A DNA stretch of 64,000 nt, taken from positions 1 through 64,000 of the forward strand of contig WBMZ01014180.1 of the NCBI GenBank assembly GCA_013400975.1, in the 5' to 3' direction. A program made the position numbers and the translations under genes. The DNA comes from Atrichornis clamosus (lineage: Eukaryota > Chordata > Aves > Passeriformes > Menuridae). Of the stretch, positions 34,119-47,200 are shown in pieces. The notes beneath the pieces were generated by a model. It was not told the DNA's origin and ran no database searches. It saw only the letters and a list, made by a program, of their open reading frames with translations. How positions within the stretch are numbered: position 1 is the stretch's first letter; every line of letters starts with the position of its first letter.

Positions 34119-37100
34119 GTAAGTGCGGGGCCGGGCCGTGCTGTGCTGGGGGTCCCGGCCGGGTCGTGTTGGGACTGGGGCAAGCCCAGCGGGAGGGACG
34201 CGGGGCCGCTTCTCCGTGCCTGGTGCTGAGCTCAGCGCTCCGCCCCGGGAGAAGCCGCAGCCCGGGAGCTCTCGGGCTCCAGGCGGCCGTGCGGGGGCCC
34301 CTCCTCGCCCCGCCGCCGTTCGGGCTTTGCCTGCACGGCTTCTTTCCCGCAGTGTTCCTGCGCTGCCCTCCTACAAGTCTACGGCGCTCTGGCTGTGCGG
34401 GACAAGTACAGGGGCTGGTCTCCCACGCATGCCAAAAGAATGGACCCGAGGTAATTTAAATGGGCTGGGTACCGCTCTGCCCGAGCCCAGAAATGCCGTG
34501 GAATACGTAGGTATCCGTAAAACAACTTATTAAAAGTGACTATAGATTAGAAAGGGCAGGAATTAAATGGATCAGATGAGTAGGGAAGGAAAAGGCAGCC
34601 GTGATAGAGTGAACTAAGACTGGCAAGTGGGAGGAGAGCGGGCGTGTTCACAGGGAATGAGATACGGCTGCAAGGAGGTCCCTGCAGAGTCATCTGTGGT
34701 GAAAAGGATGGGGATTCTTCTGGTTTCTCGGTCTTGGGATACAAAAATGCTACCCAAGAAACAGTGGAGAAGGAATGGCAAGGTGTGAGCTGCATATGTG
34801 AGGAGGCAGTTGGGGGTGATCCACAAATTATGGGTTTGGGTGACACAGATGAAGATGCAATTAGCATTGCTAGGTGGCATGGATCTGGAGCTGTGGATGG
34901 CTTCAGGGAAAAGGGAGAGTGTTAGCCTCTTTAAAGGTTACATGGATAAGGAGTTCAGGAGGCAGACTTGAGTTGCACTTTCTCTGTTTCAGATAAATAA
35001 AGAGGTGAAAGAAGAAAAAGCCATCTGAAATGGTTGTGAAATACCAACAAAAAAGGAGGAGGAACATCCTCCAATTGGAGGAACCTCCTTCAAAAGACCT
35101 ATCAGAGGAATCCCACAGGGGTAGGCACAGAACGCAAGAAACAAGGAAAGAGTGATGTAGTGGGACAAGGTATGAGGGGGGATCACAAAATGCCACTAGT
35201 GGTGGCATGTTGGAAGGCATTTTGTTAAGAATTATGTTGCAAAGTGGTAGTCAAAGGGCATCGCTGTTGGAGGTGATGACAGCAGAGCATAGGGTTGAGT
35301 GTGTTGAGTTCCTGCAAGAGGCTGGAGCAAGAGAGGGGACTAAATTCTATCAGTGTTAGTGAAGATGCAGGAGTATCTTGAATTAAGGTGGTGAAGAAGG
35401 ATCTCATCCTCCCTTGGGTAGGAAAGTGATTCAAGTATGGTTTAAAATGTTATAATTTGGTCTTGGGGATTATGATAATTATTTAATCTAAATACTCTTT
35501 GGTGTTTTGACCCTGTCTTTTGAGCTTAACTTCTTTCTTGTCTTAAAAACTAGTGCTGTTTAGTTTCAGCTCTGTCTTGTCTTTATGTTCAGGGAGTGTG
35601 ATTTGGACATTGAGCTGAGCATAGGTGAGTTTTGTTCCTGGTTTTCCTAGTACCCTCCTTTACTTTGTCCACAGAGTGTGTGCCTTAGCTTTCCTCTCCT
35701 GCCACATGTCTGTGTGATGTTGAGTTACGCTGGAAGTGAGCTCTTTCCTAGAATGTTGGAACAGGAGTCACAGAAGTCACCCAGTCTGCAGACAGTTTTC
35801 TGCTTTATAAATCTATATGTCCACTTGTCTGTGCAAACAATTTCTCTGTTTGTTCACAAAACTGGGCTGATGGCACAGAGAGATATCTCTGAACTGCTCT
35901 GACACCTCCCCAGTGACTGGTGTGTAACTGGGAGGTACTGGGCAGGCCCGTTATTCTGCCTGGATATCCACAAACATCTCACTGCTTGGATGTGACTTGC
36001 CATGTGTTGGGATAGCAAATGGATCCAGTGTTTTGGTGGTTTTTTTCTCTCTCTGGAGTGTGGGATCTGAGTTTGAGAAGTTCCCTGGCCTGTGAAGCTT
36101 GCTCAGGCTTTGTGGTGCTCTGAGGTGGTTGAACAAAGGTGTTGCACTCTGGGCTGTTGCTAGTCCACAGTGGGTTTAGAGTCTCAAATATGTTATTCCT
36201 TTAACACAAGTTTAGCAGGAAAGATCCATTACTTCTTTTATGGAAGAGATCAGTGTCAATGCAGATTAAGCCCAGACTCTAAGCAGGGTAGAGGGAGGGA
36301 CAAGGGTTTGCCTTGTGTCTGCCAAATGAGATTTCACATCTGTCTCCTTTCAATATGAAGAGACCGTGTGTCTGTTCTTCTGAAGTCCTGTGGAAAGCAG
36401 TGTTATAAACTATTTGTGTGCTATGTATGTTGTGCATAGGTAAGGAATCAAGAGGCAAGTGAAAGGAATGAAGACCAGAATTCAGGGGGTAATATAATTA
36501 GCTCCTAGTCTTCATCCTCTCTCACTGGAAGTTTGTATCTGCTGAAATCACTGAAACTCCTGAAATTAACTGTGCATCGCATCTCTTCCTGGTTATTCTC
36601 TGCTGCCCGGTTAGGTGGCTGAAACAGAAAACAAATGAGTTGAGGAAAAGTAATGAAAATTTATGGTTGAGATTTCCTGTACTCTAAAGTCAGGATTCTC
36701 AAACCTTGATTATTGTTTCCCCAGCAGCTATGAATTGCAACACTGAGGGAATATATTTGAGTAGCAGAGCTGACAACATAGTAATGCAAAATGGGAACAT
36801 GTGTAAGGAACCAAATACATGCTGCTTGTGGAAAACAGGGCTTTGATTTTATGTATATTTTTATATGTAAAATTTGGTTGCAGCATTGTTTTAACTCTTT
36901 TGTGTTTAATATAGTCTCTCTAAACTAAATAATTGGGTTAAATGGAAATTTATTACTAAATATGATAAGACCATAATGCAAGGTTGATTTGTGCTTTACT
37001 ACTGAATCTTTTAGAGCTGAAATTCATGTGGTTTAGTTACACAAGCGGAAGGTTTGTAATTCAGATAAGTATCAGATATGTGAATTTTCCAAAACAAGTG

Positions 37101-37884
37101 AGAATCTTAAAAAAAAAAAAGTTATCTGCTCTGATTCTTCTTGAATAACAGCTGTCAACACTTGAGCATAAAATTCTGCATTCAGAAGGTAATAAGTGTA
37201 TATAGAGAAGGCAATAAAATGAGAGAATTTATTTTATTTCCCCCTTCAGACATAAGGCCCAGGCCATATCACATGCAGTGGAACCAATTTAAAGGGATGA
37301 ACTAGTTTCACCATTTCTTCTAAGGTGATATTGAAGACTGTTAAATTGTGTCTATGTGAGAGATCTGTTTGCTTGTCTTATTTTCCAAAGTCCCATTTAA
37401 CGTCTGTGGTTCTGAAGCAGTATGGATTCATACAGGATATCACAGGTTACCTTTCTAGTTACTGTGTCATAGTTAAGGGGTTTGTGTTTTTCCTGTTAAT
37501 ACAATGGATAGGATGCTGTTCTGCAGCACTTCAGGCTGTTGATAAAAAATTTTGTCATAAATTCAGTTTTATCTCTGAAAAGATCTGTAATGAAGGTTAT
37601 GCAGCCAGTTTCCAAATGTCAGAAGTCTTGGGGCCTGCACTGGGGACTAGGATGCAGTGTAATAACCCAATCTCCAAGGATTTGGACCTTTTCTATATCA
37701 GCAGCCTTGGCTTTGAAGGTGCAAGAGTCACAATGGATCCAAACCAGGGATGTGCACAGCAGAATCCTCTTACCTGGGCCGTTGGTTCGGTCCATTCCTG
37801 GCTGTTTGATCACCTGTTGATGATGTTGACGTGGCACCTCTTACAATTTCTTAGGCACAGAAAAAATTGTTTTTCCTCCCTTAG
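34119..37884 (+). other. ARIH2: ARIH2 intron 1 (5' UTR intron)
   Basis: No coding exon was recognised. Open frames such as 34644-34925 and 37325-37999 have no domain and are not in the ARIH2 frame. The interval could hide a second non-coding exon. Confidence 0.5.
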
Positions 37885-37898
37885 GAGACAGAGCTCAG

Positions 37899-37919
37899 AT
37901 GAAATCAAAAGAACGATAA
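37899..37919 (+). other. ARIH2: Short upstream ORF in the ARIH2 leader (conditional)
   Basis: If the acceptor at 37884 (TTTTTCCTCCCTTAG) is used, the leader contains ATG AAA TCA AAA GAA CGA TAA, a six-codon upstream ORF ending 64 bases before the ARIH2 start. If the alternative acceptor at 37966 (CTGCAG) is used, the ORF is spliced out. Confidence 0.35.
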
Positions 37920-37983
37920 AGTTTGGAGGAAAAAAAAGAAGCTACGATTGCTTTCCTGGTCTGCAGTTTGGCAGGGCATTAAG

Positions 37984-38232
37984 ATGTCCGTGGACATGAA
38001 CAGCCAGGGCTCTGACAGCAATGAAGAGGATTATGACCCTAATTGCGAGGAGGAGGAAGAGGATGAGGATCCTGGGGATATTGAGGATTATTATGATGGG
38101 GTAGCTAACGACGTGGAGCAGCAGGGAGCAGATGCCTTTGATCCAGAGGAATATCAGTTCACCTGCTTGACTTACAAGGAGTCGGAGAGCACTCTGAATG
38201 AACACATGGCCAGCTTGGCTGCCACGTTAAAG
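37984..38232 (+). CDS. ARIH2: ARIH2 first coding exon (residues 1-83)
   Basis: Starts [20 protein letters not shown] in a favourable context (AAGATG) and ends SLAATLK before a GTGAGG donor. Contains the acidic stretch and the start of the UBA-like region. The exon's 5' border is either after 37884 or after 37966. Confidence 0.97.
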
Positions 38233-41200
38233 GTGAGGAAAGGTTTCTGCATTAACACAGGTGTAAAACCAGTCTGTGATTGAACAGACAAACGCTGAGA
38301 ATACAGTTTGTAATAAAAGCTGTGGCAATATTACTGTTATGGGGGGTTGGAGGAGCTCTATTGAAGGTCCCTTGTTCAGAACTGACTCAAAGGTTTACAA
38401 TCGTTACTGATTCTGGGGCCTGAAAAATCTTCATTACTGAATGTTGATTCTTTTTTTTTTACAGAGCTGAGCTTCATGACCAAAATTCCTGAGTTATAAC
38501 TCTTTGCATTAAAGCAATGCAAAGAGGTTGTATAGAAAAGAAACAAATCAAATCATAAAACGTGCAGTTTGGTACACCTGTGTTTGAGAAGATAACTGAC
38601 AGATAGGAAGACATGCTAAAATTTTGTAATTCTAGCAAGAACAGTTTTCTTGGTTGGTTTTGAGAGAATAATCATGACAGATGAACTGTCTACCAGGTAT
38701 TAACCCTACTGTTGTAGTGAAAGCAATTCAAGTACAATGAACTTGCCACCTTTTGGGGCAAGCCTGACTTAATTCATCACAAAAAAGTCGCAGTCTGAGT
38801 CAGCTCCATGGTATTATGCTCAATAAGACTTTTGTGAAGTTTTCTTTCTCTTTGTGTAACTGATTAATTGAGTGCAGAATAGTCATAAGAGAAGGCAGGT
38901 CAGAGAAAAGCAGAGTTTTCTGAGCTCTAGATGTGAACACTAGGTTGAAATTGCTGCTGCATCTACTTTGTAACAGGTCTTCTAGTACTTACTCCTCTCT
39001 GGAACAACCCCTGAAAGCAGGACAGGTGACTACAGCATGTAAAAAACCCATGTTGGGTAGATTTTGATTCCAATTAATTTGGTCTGAATCAAACCTAATG
39101 TTAAAAGTGAGAGGGGTGTCTTGATCTTTATGTGCACATCAATGTCCTGTAGAAACAGTATAACCATAAAGCCTGAAGACTATGAACCATAAACAGCAGG
39201 CTTTAAAGGGCACCCATAATTTGCTGATTTTGCCATCTGTTGTGCTTGTTGCCACCTCAAAAAATTAAGTTTTACTTTTTCTAGCAGTTAAACTTGTGTC
39301 TGTAATTACTTCAAAATGTGCTCTCTGAGCTCTGAATGCCTTCAGTTCCCTACAGATTGTCAGAAACAGGAGGCAACAGAAAGTACAAATGAGAATAGTT
39401 GGTCAGCACTTCTGATCCAGCTGCCAGTTGCTCTTGGTTTTTAGCAATTAAGATTTAGAACAGCTTTTCTTCTCCTTATTGTTTGTCTTCAAATGGAGCA
39501 TCTCCAAAAAGGTGACCCCTGCCATATTGTTCTCTTGAATGAAAAAACCAAAAGCAATACTTTTAGTCTTTAAAATCAGTCTACCAGAGTTAAAATAAAA
39601 TTTTCAGGAGTTCTGAGGGTCTTATTGAGCAAATATTATAGTTGCCCAGATAATACCAACCTGCTAGCTCAAATCTCATCCCGAAAAGGACCCAAGGAGA
39701 GAACATTTTAGATTTTTTTAAAATCAAGAATATGCCTGCATATTTACTTTGAATATGAAGTGCTATACATTTGGGTTTGTGCATGAGGAGATGAAATTAA
39801 ATTTGAGTAGCAATTTGAAAAGCTGTGATCTTGTAAGCCACACACTAAGGCTTAGCCCTTGAAGTGTCCGGTTAATTTTCTGTTCTCCAGCAACAGAGGT
39901 GCAACAGTTGCACTTTTCGTGGATATCTGTTGTGTATCTGCGGCTTTTGCTTTTTGTTTCCTGACATACTTACAATACTTTAGCAACTCTGTTTCTTCCT
40001 TCCCCTCTCTCCCCTCAAGAAAACTGGTGATTTTGTAGTTTTCTGAGACAAATGGAGTAGAAAGGATTAGTGTTGTATTAGCCAGCATAGAGAAGAAAGA
40101 GATGGAGTAGAGCAAATGTTGAACTATTTGTTGTTGAATTATTTTCCATAGACTTAATGGATATGAGTAAACAGGGGTAGACTTTTCAAAGAACTATATT
40201 AACTTCTTTTCTCTTAATTTGCTTGAGCACTAAAAGCTGCTTTTTAAGTCTATCTTTCACAATGTCTTGGATTTTCTTGGATAGTGACGATTGTTCTTTT
40301 GAAGCATCTAGTTAATTTTGTTGATTTCATCTGCTTTACCTTATGCTAAATACTGATTATGTGGTGCTTTTTCAGCATTAGCTCACATTTAAGGCAGAGT
40401 TGTTGTCCCAACAGGGAAAGCTGAAGGTATATTAAAGCCTGTCTTCAGGAGGGACAGTGTTGCAGGCAATGGATGACACGGTATCTGAGTGATTTGCTAT
40501 CACAAGAAATTAATAGATTAATACAATTCCCTAAGCAAATTAAAAATAAATGCAATAAATGGGCTCAAAGCCGTGTTTGAATGTTCTGCCACTGTCTGTT
40601 GTCATTAGGTGATTCACTTTCTGAAGGTTAAACTGGGGGACACACACACATGTATTGAGTGTGTTTTTGTCTATGACATGTTGTCACACATTTTAAAGAC
40701 CAGAAACAATTTCAGAGCTTTACATCTTCATATTTGCAGTCTGTGCTATTATTGACTAAAAACAGTCTAAATAGATAGTTTCATTTGCTCTGCTCATTAA
40801 CCCTCAACGTTTGTTTTTCAGGTTGTTTTGCTCAGCTATTTCAGACTGATTGTTGAATCCCTTTTTTTTTTTTAAAGCATTGAGGTAAAGGGTGGTCTTT
40901 GGAAATCTTCTTGCCAGTTTTCATTCCTTGTGAGTCATAGCTGACCTTGTTCTCACTCCTGCTGAAGGCAGAGAACTGAACAAACCTTGCTTTGGCTGGT
41001 TAAACCTCAGGTCAGGTGTGAATACCTTGCTTATGCTTACAAGTTTGCATGCAACATTGAAAGATAAAGTCTCTTCAACAAAATGCTTTTGTTTTAGCTA
41101 CCCAAATTAGAGCCAAAATTCAGTTAAAATCTGAAGTCTGAGAAAAGCATGAGACCACACATACATGTCCTTGTATCTCTTACTGTCTTAGGAAACTTTT

Positions 41201-44200
41201 ACCTCGAATTCTTCTGACTTGCTTTTTGTCAGGTGCGAAATTCTGAATAGAAAAATGAATGCAAACAAGGTAGCAGTAGACTAAACCAGCTGTTCTGTGT
41301 GACCGGCCTGCAGCTACAGTAGTGGTTATTCCAGAACCATACAGAAGCTAGAGGGGCTTATTAAGTGTTACTCTGGAAGCTTTTCCTTAATTTTGGTTTT
41401 AGTAAGAACGGCAAATTCATTGCTTTTCAAGGAAAACAAGAGGAAATCTTTGCTTCTTGGTTAGTGCTATTTAATCTGAAGGTCTGTGGAGGGTTCTGTT
41501 AATACCCTGACTAAAATTAGGACAGCCTATCTCTGTTGAAACATGCCAGAAGAAAATCTCAAACTAATACCCAAAACTGTGGTTCTCTGACCAAAAGGCC
41601 CATGAATTGCAGTAGATCACTTTTAATTCCCAGAAAGGTCACTTGACCACAGTCAACACTTGTGAAGGACAGTGCTCTCAAAAGCTGAGTGGCCTGTATT
41701 GCCTCTAGACCAGCAAAGGAATCCACAACAGTTATTTTTAAAAAATAGATATAAGAGTATCTTTCAAAAGTAATTAATTAAGATGGTATAGTAGTAAGTT
41801 TGCTTTTGAGATAACTCTATCAGTTGTCATTGAGTGATTGTGGGTCCTGGAGTGGCTTATCAGTACATGCAAACAGTGTGATACTTAGCAGTTATACAAA
41901 CAAAGTTGACCCTGTCACTGGCAAACAATTAAGTGTGTGATGATGTCATATTGTTTTTGTTTGTGAATGACATTTCCTGGCTCTGCTGAGGGTCTCCATA
42001 CATATCTGGAATATCTGTAATGTTTCAAATAACTGGCAATAGTTTCTCTGTTTCAGCAATGAGGTGGATTTTTCTAGTATTTACCTTTTTTTTTTTTTTT
42101 TTTTAAGCTGATGATATAAACCACCATATAAAACAATTGCAATTAGAATTTATGAAAAAACTGTTTCCTTGACTTTAGGTCTTTTCAGAAGTTGATTGTC
42201 AGTCATGAGGAAGCTGTGATATTTCTGCACATACAAGCTAGCAAGGGAAGATAGTTATGTTGTTTTACAGGCAGTTGGTACTGATATAGTCTTTCTACTA
42301 CAACCAACGGACTTGTAAGACTGAAGAACTTAAAACTTTCACTTCACTAATTTAAGTAATCTGCTAATATTTATCAGAGACCAAAAGGCTTACTTCCTGT
42401 GCTTCCTGAAATAACAGCTTGTGATGTGGATTTTTTAGCCCTGTCCCTTGAAGAGTAAGTCTTGGCAGGTGCAAAAAGTATTTGATATCATGACATAATT
42501 CTGAATCTGTTAATCCATGTTATCAGTATTAATCTTTCAGAGATAAACCAGTTTTTCATATATTCTGGCTCGCCCTACTGATGTTGCATCTTTCAATGCA
42601 ACCAGATTAGTATTTACTCACGAAAACACAGCCCTCTGAGACTGCTGCACACACTCAAATTGCGCTGACACAGAGCAGTTAGTTCACAGAGCTGCTTGGT
42701 GAGTGCTGGCAGTTCTTCTTCTCAAATACCATCTCCAGCAGACCCAGGTCATGTGCGTGGGGCTGGCAGCCCGCGTGAGCAGCCCTTCCTGCAAGAGCCT
42801 GTTCCCTGGGATCACAAAGTGTCTGTAAAGAGCCACGTGTCAGGACCCTGGTGGGTGTGTGTGCCTCCCTCTACCATTGTGCAGACCATGGCCTGGAGTG
42901 TGCTGTGGGGTGCTGCTTATCTGAACCAACCTGAAGTGCTGCATAGTCATCCTTTCGATGCCATAATGACTTCATGAAACTTTATTTGGTGTAAAATGGC
43001 AGGAATAAAGCCTTGCTGTGCCTGGGTACCTCAGGTGCAGGAGAGGGATTAAAGCCCCTTGAAATACTGAAATGCATGTACAGAAAGACAGGGTTTCAAA
43101 AATATAAGTTCAAAGTTAAAGTCCATAAGAACCAATGTTGGTAAGTATCAGTAAGCAGTAAATATTTAAATATCATTTGTTATAAATGGTAGAACCTGAT
43201 AGGCAAATTTGACTTTCACAGAGCCCCTGTGGCGCTGTTTGGCAATGATAACACACTGTTTTGAAGCACCCTTAAACCCTAGATTAGTCAGGACATGCAG
43301 GTTTATATCTGTCCTGTGTTCTGTGTTTTAATACCAAGCCAACATTATGTGGGACATCCAGTCTGAAGCTGTAACCCTTAGGATCACTCACGTTTGAGAC
43401 ATACCTTTGTCTTTTACCCACATTTTGTTCCCAAACAGAAAGATCTTGGAAGTTCTGCTATTCAAAAGTTGTGTTGTTGCCTACAGATTCACAACGCCTG
43501 TACTTCAGTAGTATGAAGAGGACATGACCGTGCCTGTAACTTCAGTGTAACTGTGTCTTCAGTGTGTTTTGTTTTGGCTCATGAAAGTCTTTTTGTTTTT
43601 TAAAAATGTAGTAAGTTTTTGTAGACTTTCAGTCAGCAGGGTAAGAGAGCTGGTTGGAGAGCCCAGAGCTTACAACCTTATGGCAGCTTCATGGAGTCAT
43701 TTGAGGAGAGAAAACAGTTTTGTTACTTATTGCCCAGGACTGCTGAAATTCTCAATTTGACTGGAAAAATGAGCCACAAATGTGGAGGGTGATTATAGCC
43801 CACACATTTCTTTGTGATTCACACCTTAAGTGTGTCTTACAGCCAGTATGACTCTACAGCGAGCGAAAAAATCTGTTCACAGCTGTTGATGAGTGTGATC
43901 TTGGTGGGAGGTAGAGGCAAGACAAAAGTCATTAAAAATGCCAAAACAATCTTTCAGTAACTGTTTCATGTTGCAAGCTTACAGCTGGACAACATGATCA
44001 CAGGAGCAGCGTGAAGCAGCTGAACACATTGCCGAATTTGTGCTGTGCCTATTAAGGATGGTGCAGCAGAAATGAGCTGTGTTGTGCACTGTGAAACACT
44101 GTTTTGCAAAGCAGATGTTCCTCCTCTTCATCTTTTTATAACAAAAGAAAAATGCCCTTAAGAGTTGGGGTTGTTGAGCAGGGATTACTCACTGCAAAGT

Positions 44201-47200
44201 TACCTCAGGCCTGCTCTGCTGTGTGCACATACCAGTGCTTCCCAGTTTGGGTTGGTTGCCCAGTGTTCTGAGCCACTGGTCACAACTGTGTGGATTCAGG
44301 TTATTACTTGACCTTTGCTTCTTTCCTGTGCACTCTCTGCATCATCCCTTCTGTCAACCAGAAGGAATTGTCCCCTTTTCTGTGTTTTGCTGGGAAAGCA
44401 CCTCGGCAGAGGCTGTGCAGTGGGGTGTGTTGCTGGGTGGTGGCAGCGTTCAGGGAGCACAGTGCAGTGTGTGCTGGACACTGATGCTCTCACACTGTGT
44501 TATGTTGGAAGGAATAACTGCAGGGAGGACAGCTGGGGAGTCTCATGTCAATCTTATATCCATGTGCTGTCTTAGAGCTTTCTTGCTGCATTTCTTTCGC
44601 TCTAAATCTTTCAAAGAAGGGATCTCATAGCTGTTTTGTAATAATGCCTTCTGGCATACCAGCTTGCTTAAATGTTTCTTTTAATATTTATTTCTGAATT
44701 TCCTCAGGAAGAGTAGCCTAACAGCTTGAGAAATACGTATGTTGAGATTTCCTAGCTGAGTCCTACTGATCCTGTTTGTTGGCAGCTGCAGCTGAAATTG
44801 TTGCTGTCCTGTGTAGGAGAGCGGATGGATTAAAGCAATGTGTAAGTGTGGAGAAGGAGCTAGAATTTAACCCCAGATCCCCTTTCTTCAATGTGTGGCC
44901 AACTAGGTTATGCACTGACAGCTTCACAACCATGGTGTAACACCAGCAGGGTTTGTCATTCCCAAACTGCACTCTGCCTCCTAAATATGCTTCTAATCTT
45001 GCAGACTGACACCAGGTCTCTGCATGCCAGAAGGTGAGTGATGAGGTACAGATTAAAACCCTGTGATGAAGCAGAGCTCATGTAGTGCTGTTTGAAACCT
45101 TTCCATGGTATTGAGAGTGCAGCTACAGTCTCTTAAATAGCATTTATTTCCCTACTGCAGCCTGCAGTATGTAATCAGGAGAGGGCCTGAAATGTCAGAC
45201 AAATTCTAATCAATCCTCTGTGTGAAACTTAAAGGTGGAGGGCTCTTTGGCACATTTTTTTTTAATGTGAGTGAACACAGGAAAAAAGAAAGCCAGTATA
45301 TGTGATTTTTGTTGTAAATTTGTCTGGTTTTCCTGTTAGATGGAATTAATTTGAGTTCAGTTTTGAAAACAGCCTTCTTATGCTCAGAAACCTGTAACAT
45401 ATGGAAGACTTTGCTACAAGACTTTGAACGCTTGGGATGTTTATGGAAGGTGATGTGAATCACATCTCAAGCTCCTGCAACCTCCTGAGTTTTCTACTAG
45501 GATTACATGTTGGAAGTCTGCTTAAAAGAGAGGTAGATCAAAGCAAAGGAGAAAATGTGGTCCAAATAAAAGCTTTTGGTGGCCCTTTTATTTCTTAATT
45601 CCAGATATTTCTGCAGTTTTCTGAGAAATTCTTCAGTAAAAACAGGGCTGTCACATAGATTTTTTCCAATGGGGCATGGAGGGAGTCAGATCTACTTTCC
45701 ACAAGAAAAATGAGTGTAAAATGGAATTTTTTCCATTTGTGGGTCACTTTCCTTACCTCAGTATCCTGAAGTAAAGCATGTCTGAAGGGAATTTTTTCTT
45801 CAGTGAAATTACTCAGTACAAATTATGGTTTCTTTCTAAGGTGTTGCTCTAGTGCCAGCTTAGCTCAGTCTCTATTTTGCCATAGTTTCTAACCAACAGA
45901 AACAATTTCAGAGGCTTTTGCTCTGTGTGCCTTTACTGTTGTATAGAATTTTAGTGTGTTTTTAGAGGTTTTGATGCAACACACAAATTAGTATCTTTTG
46001 AAGTTCATCCTTTCATTGTAGAACTAACAAAAACTATTTCTGGATTAAAACAAATGCTTCTCAAGATTAATCCTATTTGCTTAAATCTATTTGTATAAAA
46101 AGCTTTGATTAGGGAAAATAAAAGAAATGGAAGCTACATTTCTTTATGCCAGATTTGTGTTCTTCTTGGGCAGACATTTCAGAGCAACCCTGATCTAACA
46201 AGAATTGTCAGCTTGGTGCAAAGCCATGGGATGTCAGCTCCGACCAGATCCTATCATCTCCAACTTGTTCTGAATTGAATCTCTTTGAGAATCACGTGAT
46301 GATCGTTGTTTTAAATTCCTGACACCATATCTCTGCAAAAGTGAGGATTGATACACACCTCCAAAAAATAGGCCATTCCTTTGAGAAAAGTGAAATGAAC
46401 TCTTGATATATGCATGCGATATAAATATGCATGAGCAATTTCTGTAGAATATAAGCTCTACAAAAGATGGTGTTTTTTTAGCTTTTAGGAAACATTTCTG
46501 TCTGAATTAGCAACTGTCAAAGTGGCATGGTTAAAAAGATTTTCTGCTGTGAAGAGATGAAACTTCAGCTCTCCAAAGACCTTGGCTTATCTAAGGAAGC
46601 AAGTTGAGCCAGTTGTTTTAGAGCCCTCTGAACACAGCAAGGTACCTGCAGAGATTCTTTGCAAATTCTTTTGATATTGTCTTGTCCTAAAGAGTGCCAG
46701 ACTCTCTTTCACACTCCGGAAGTGTGAGAATTTTGCTTGTCTTGGAGAGTAAACAACCTAGGAGATAAATGGAGATACAAATAATAATGAAAAAAAAGTT
46801 ACTGCGCACTCTTCCAGAAAATGGATAGATTTGTATTTGATGCATTGACATTGCTACTTTCTTCTGCTTTCAGAATCTAATTTTTTTCAGCACTATGTAA
46901 AATCTTCAGACTTTTTTTACAACTCTGTAGAGTCTTTTCCTTATGCAGAGCAGCTTCTTCTTGGGACCCTTGCTCTGTGCAGAGGCACTGCACCGCTTTT
47001 CCAATGCACTGATCAACATTTGGTGCCCATTTCTGGCAATCAGCAGCCCTCTATAAGTCAGAGTTAAGCTGATGGGGGTTTGAAAGGGTCTTTTGAGGTG
47101 ATAAAATTCCTGTTTTAAAATAATGCTGGAAGTTGCAGATTGGATGACATTCTCTTTGTTCAGCTTTGCTGCCATATCATGAAGAAAGAAGGCTGGTCTT

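Noticed and set aside
37325..37999. 224-codon plus-strand open frame just before the ARIH2 start
   Set aside because: It begins at a non-ATG codon, is in a different frame from ARIH2, contains the splice acceptors, and has no recognisable domain.
42696..42977. 93-codon open frame in the long ARIH2 intron, followed by AATAAA
   Set aside because: It starts at a non-ATG codon, has no domain or obvious splice context, and AATAAA is common in introns.
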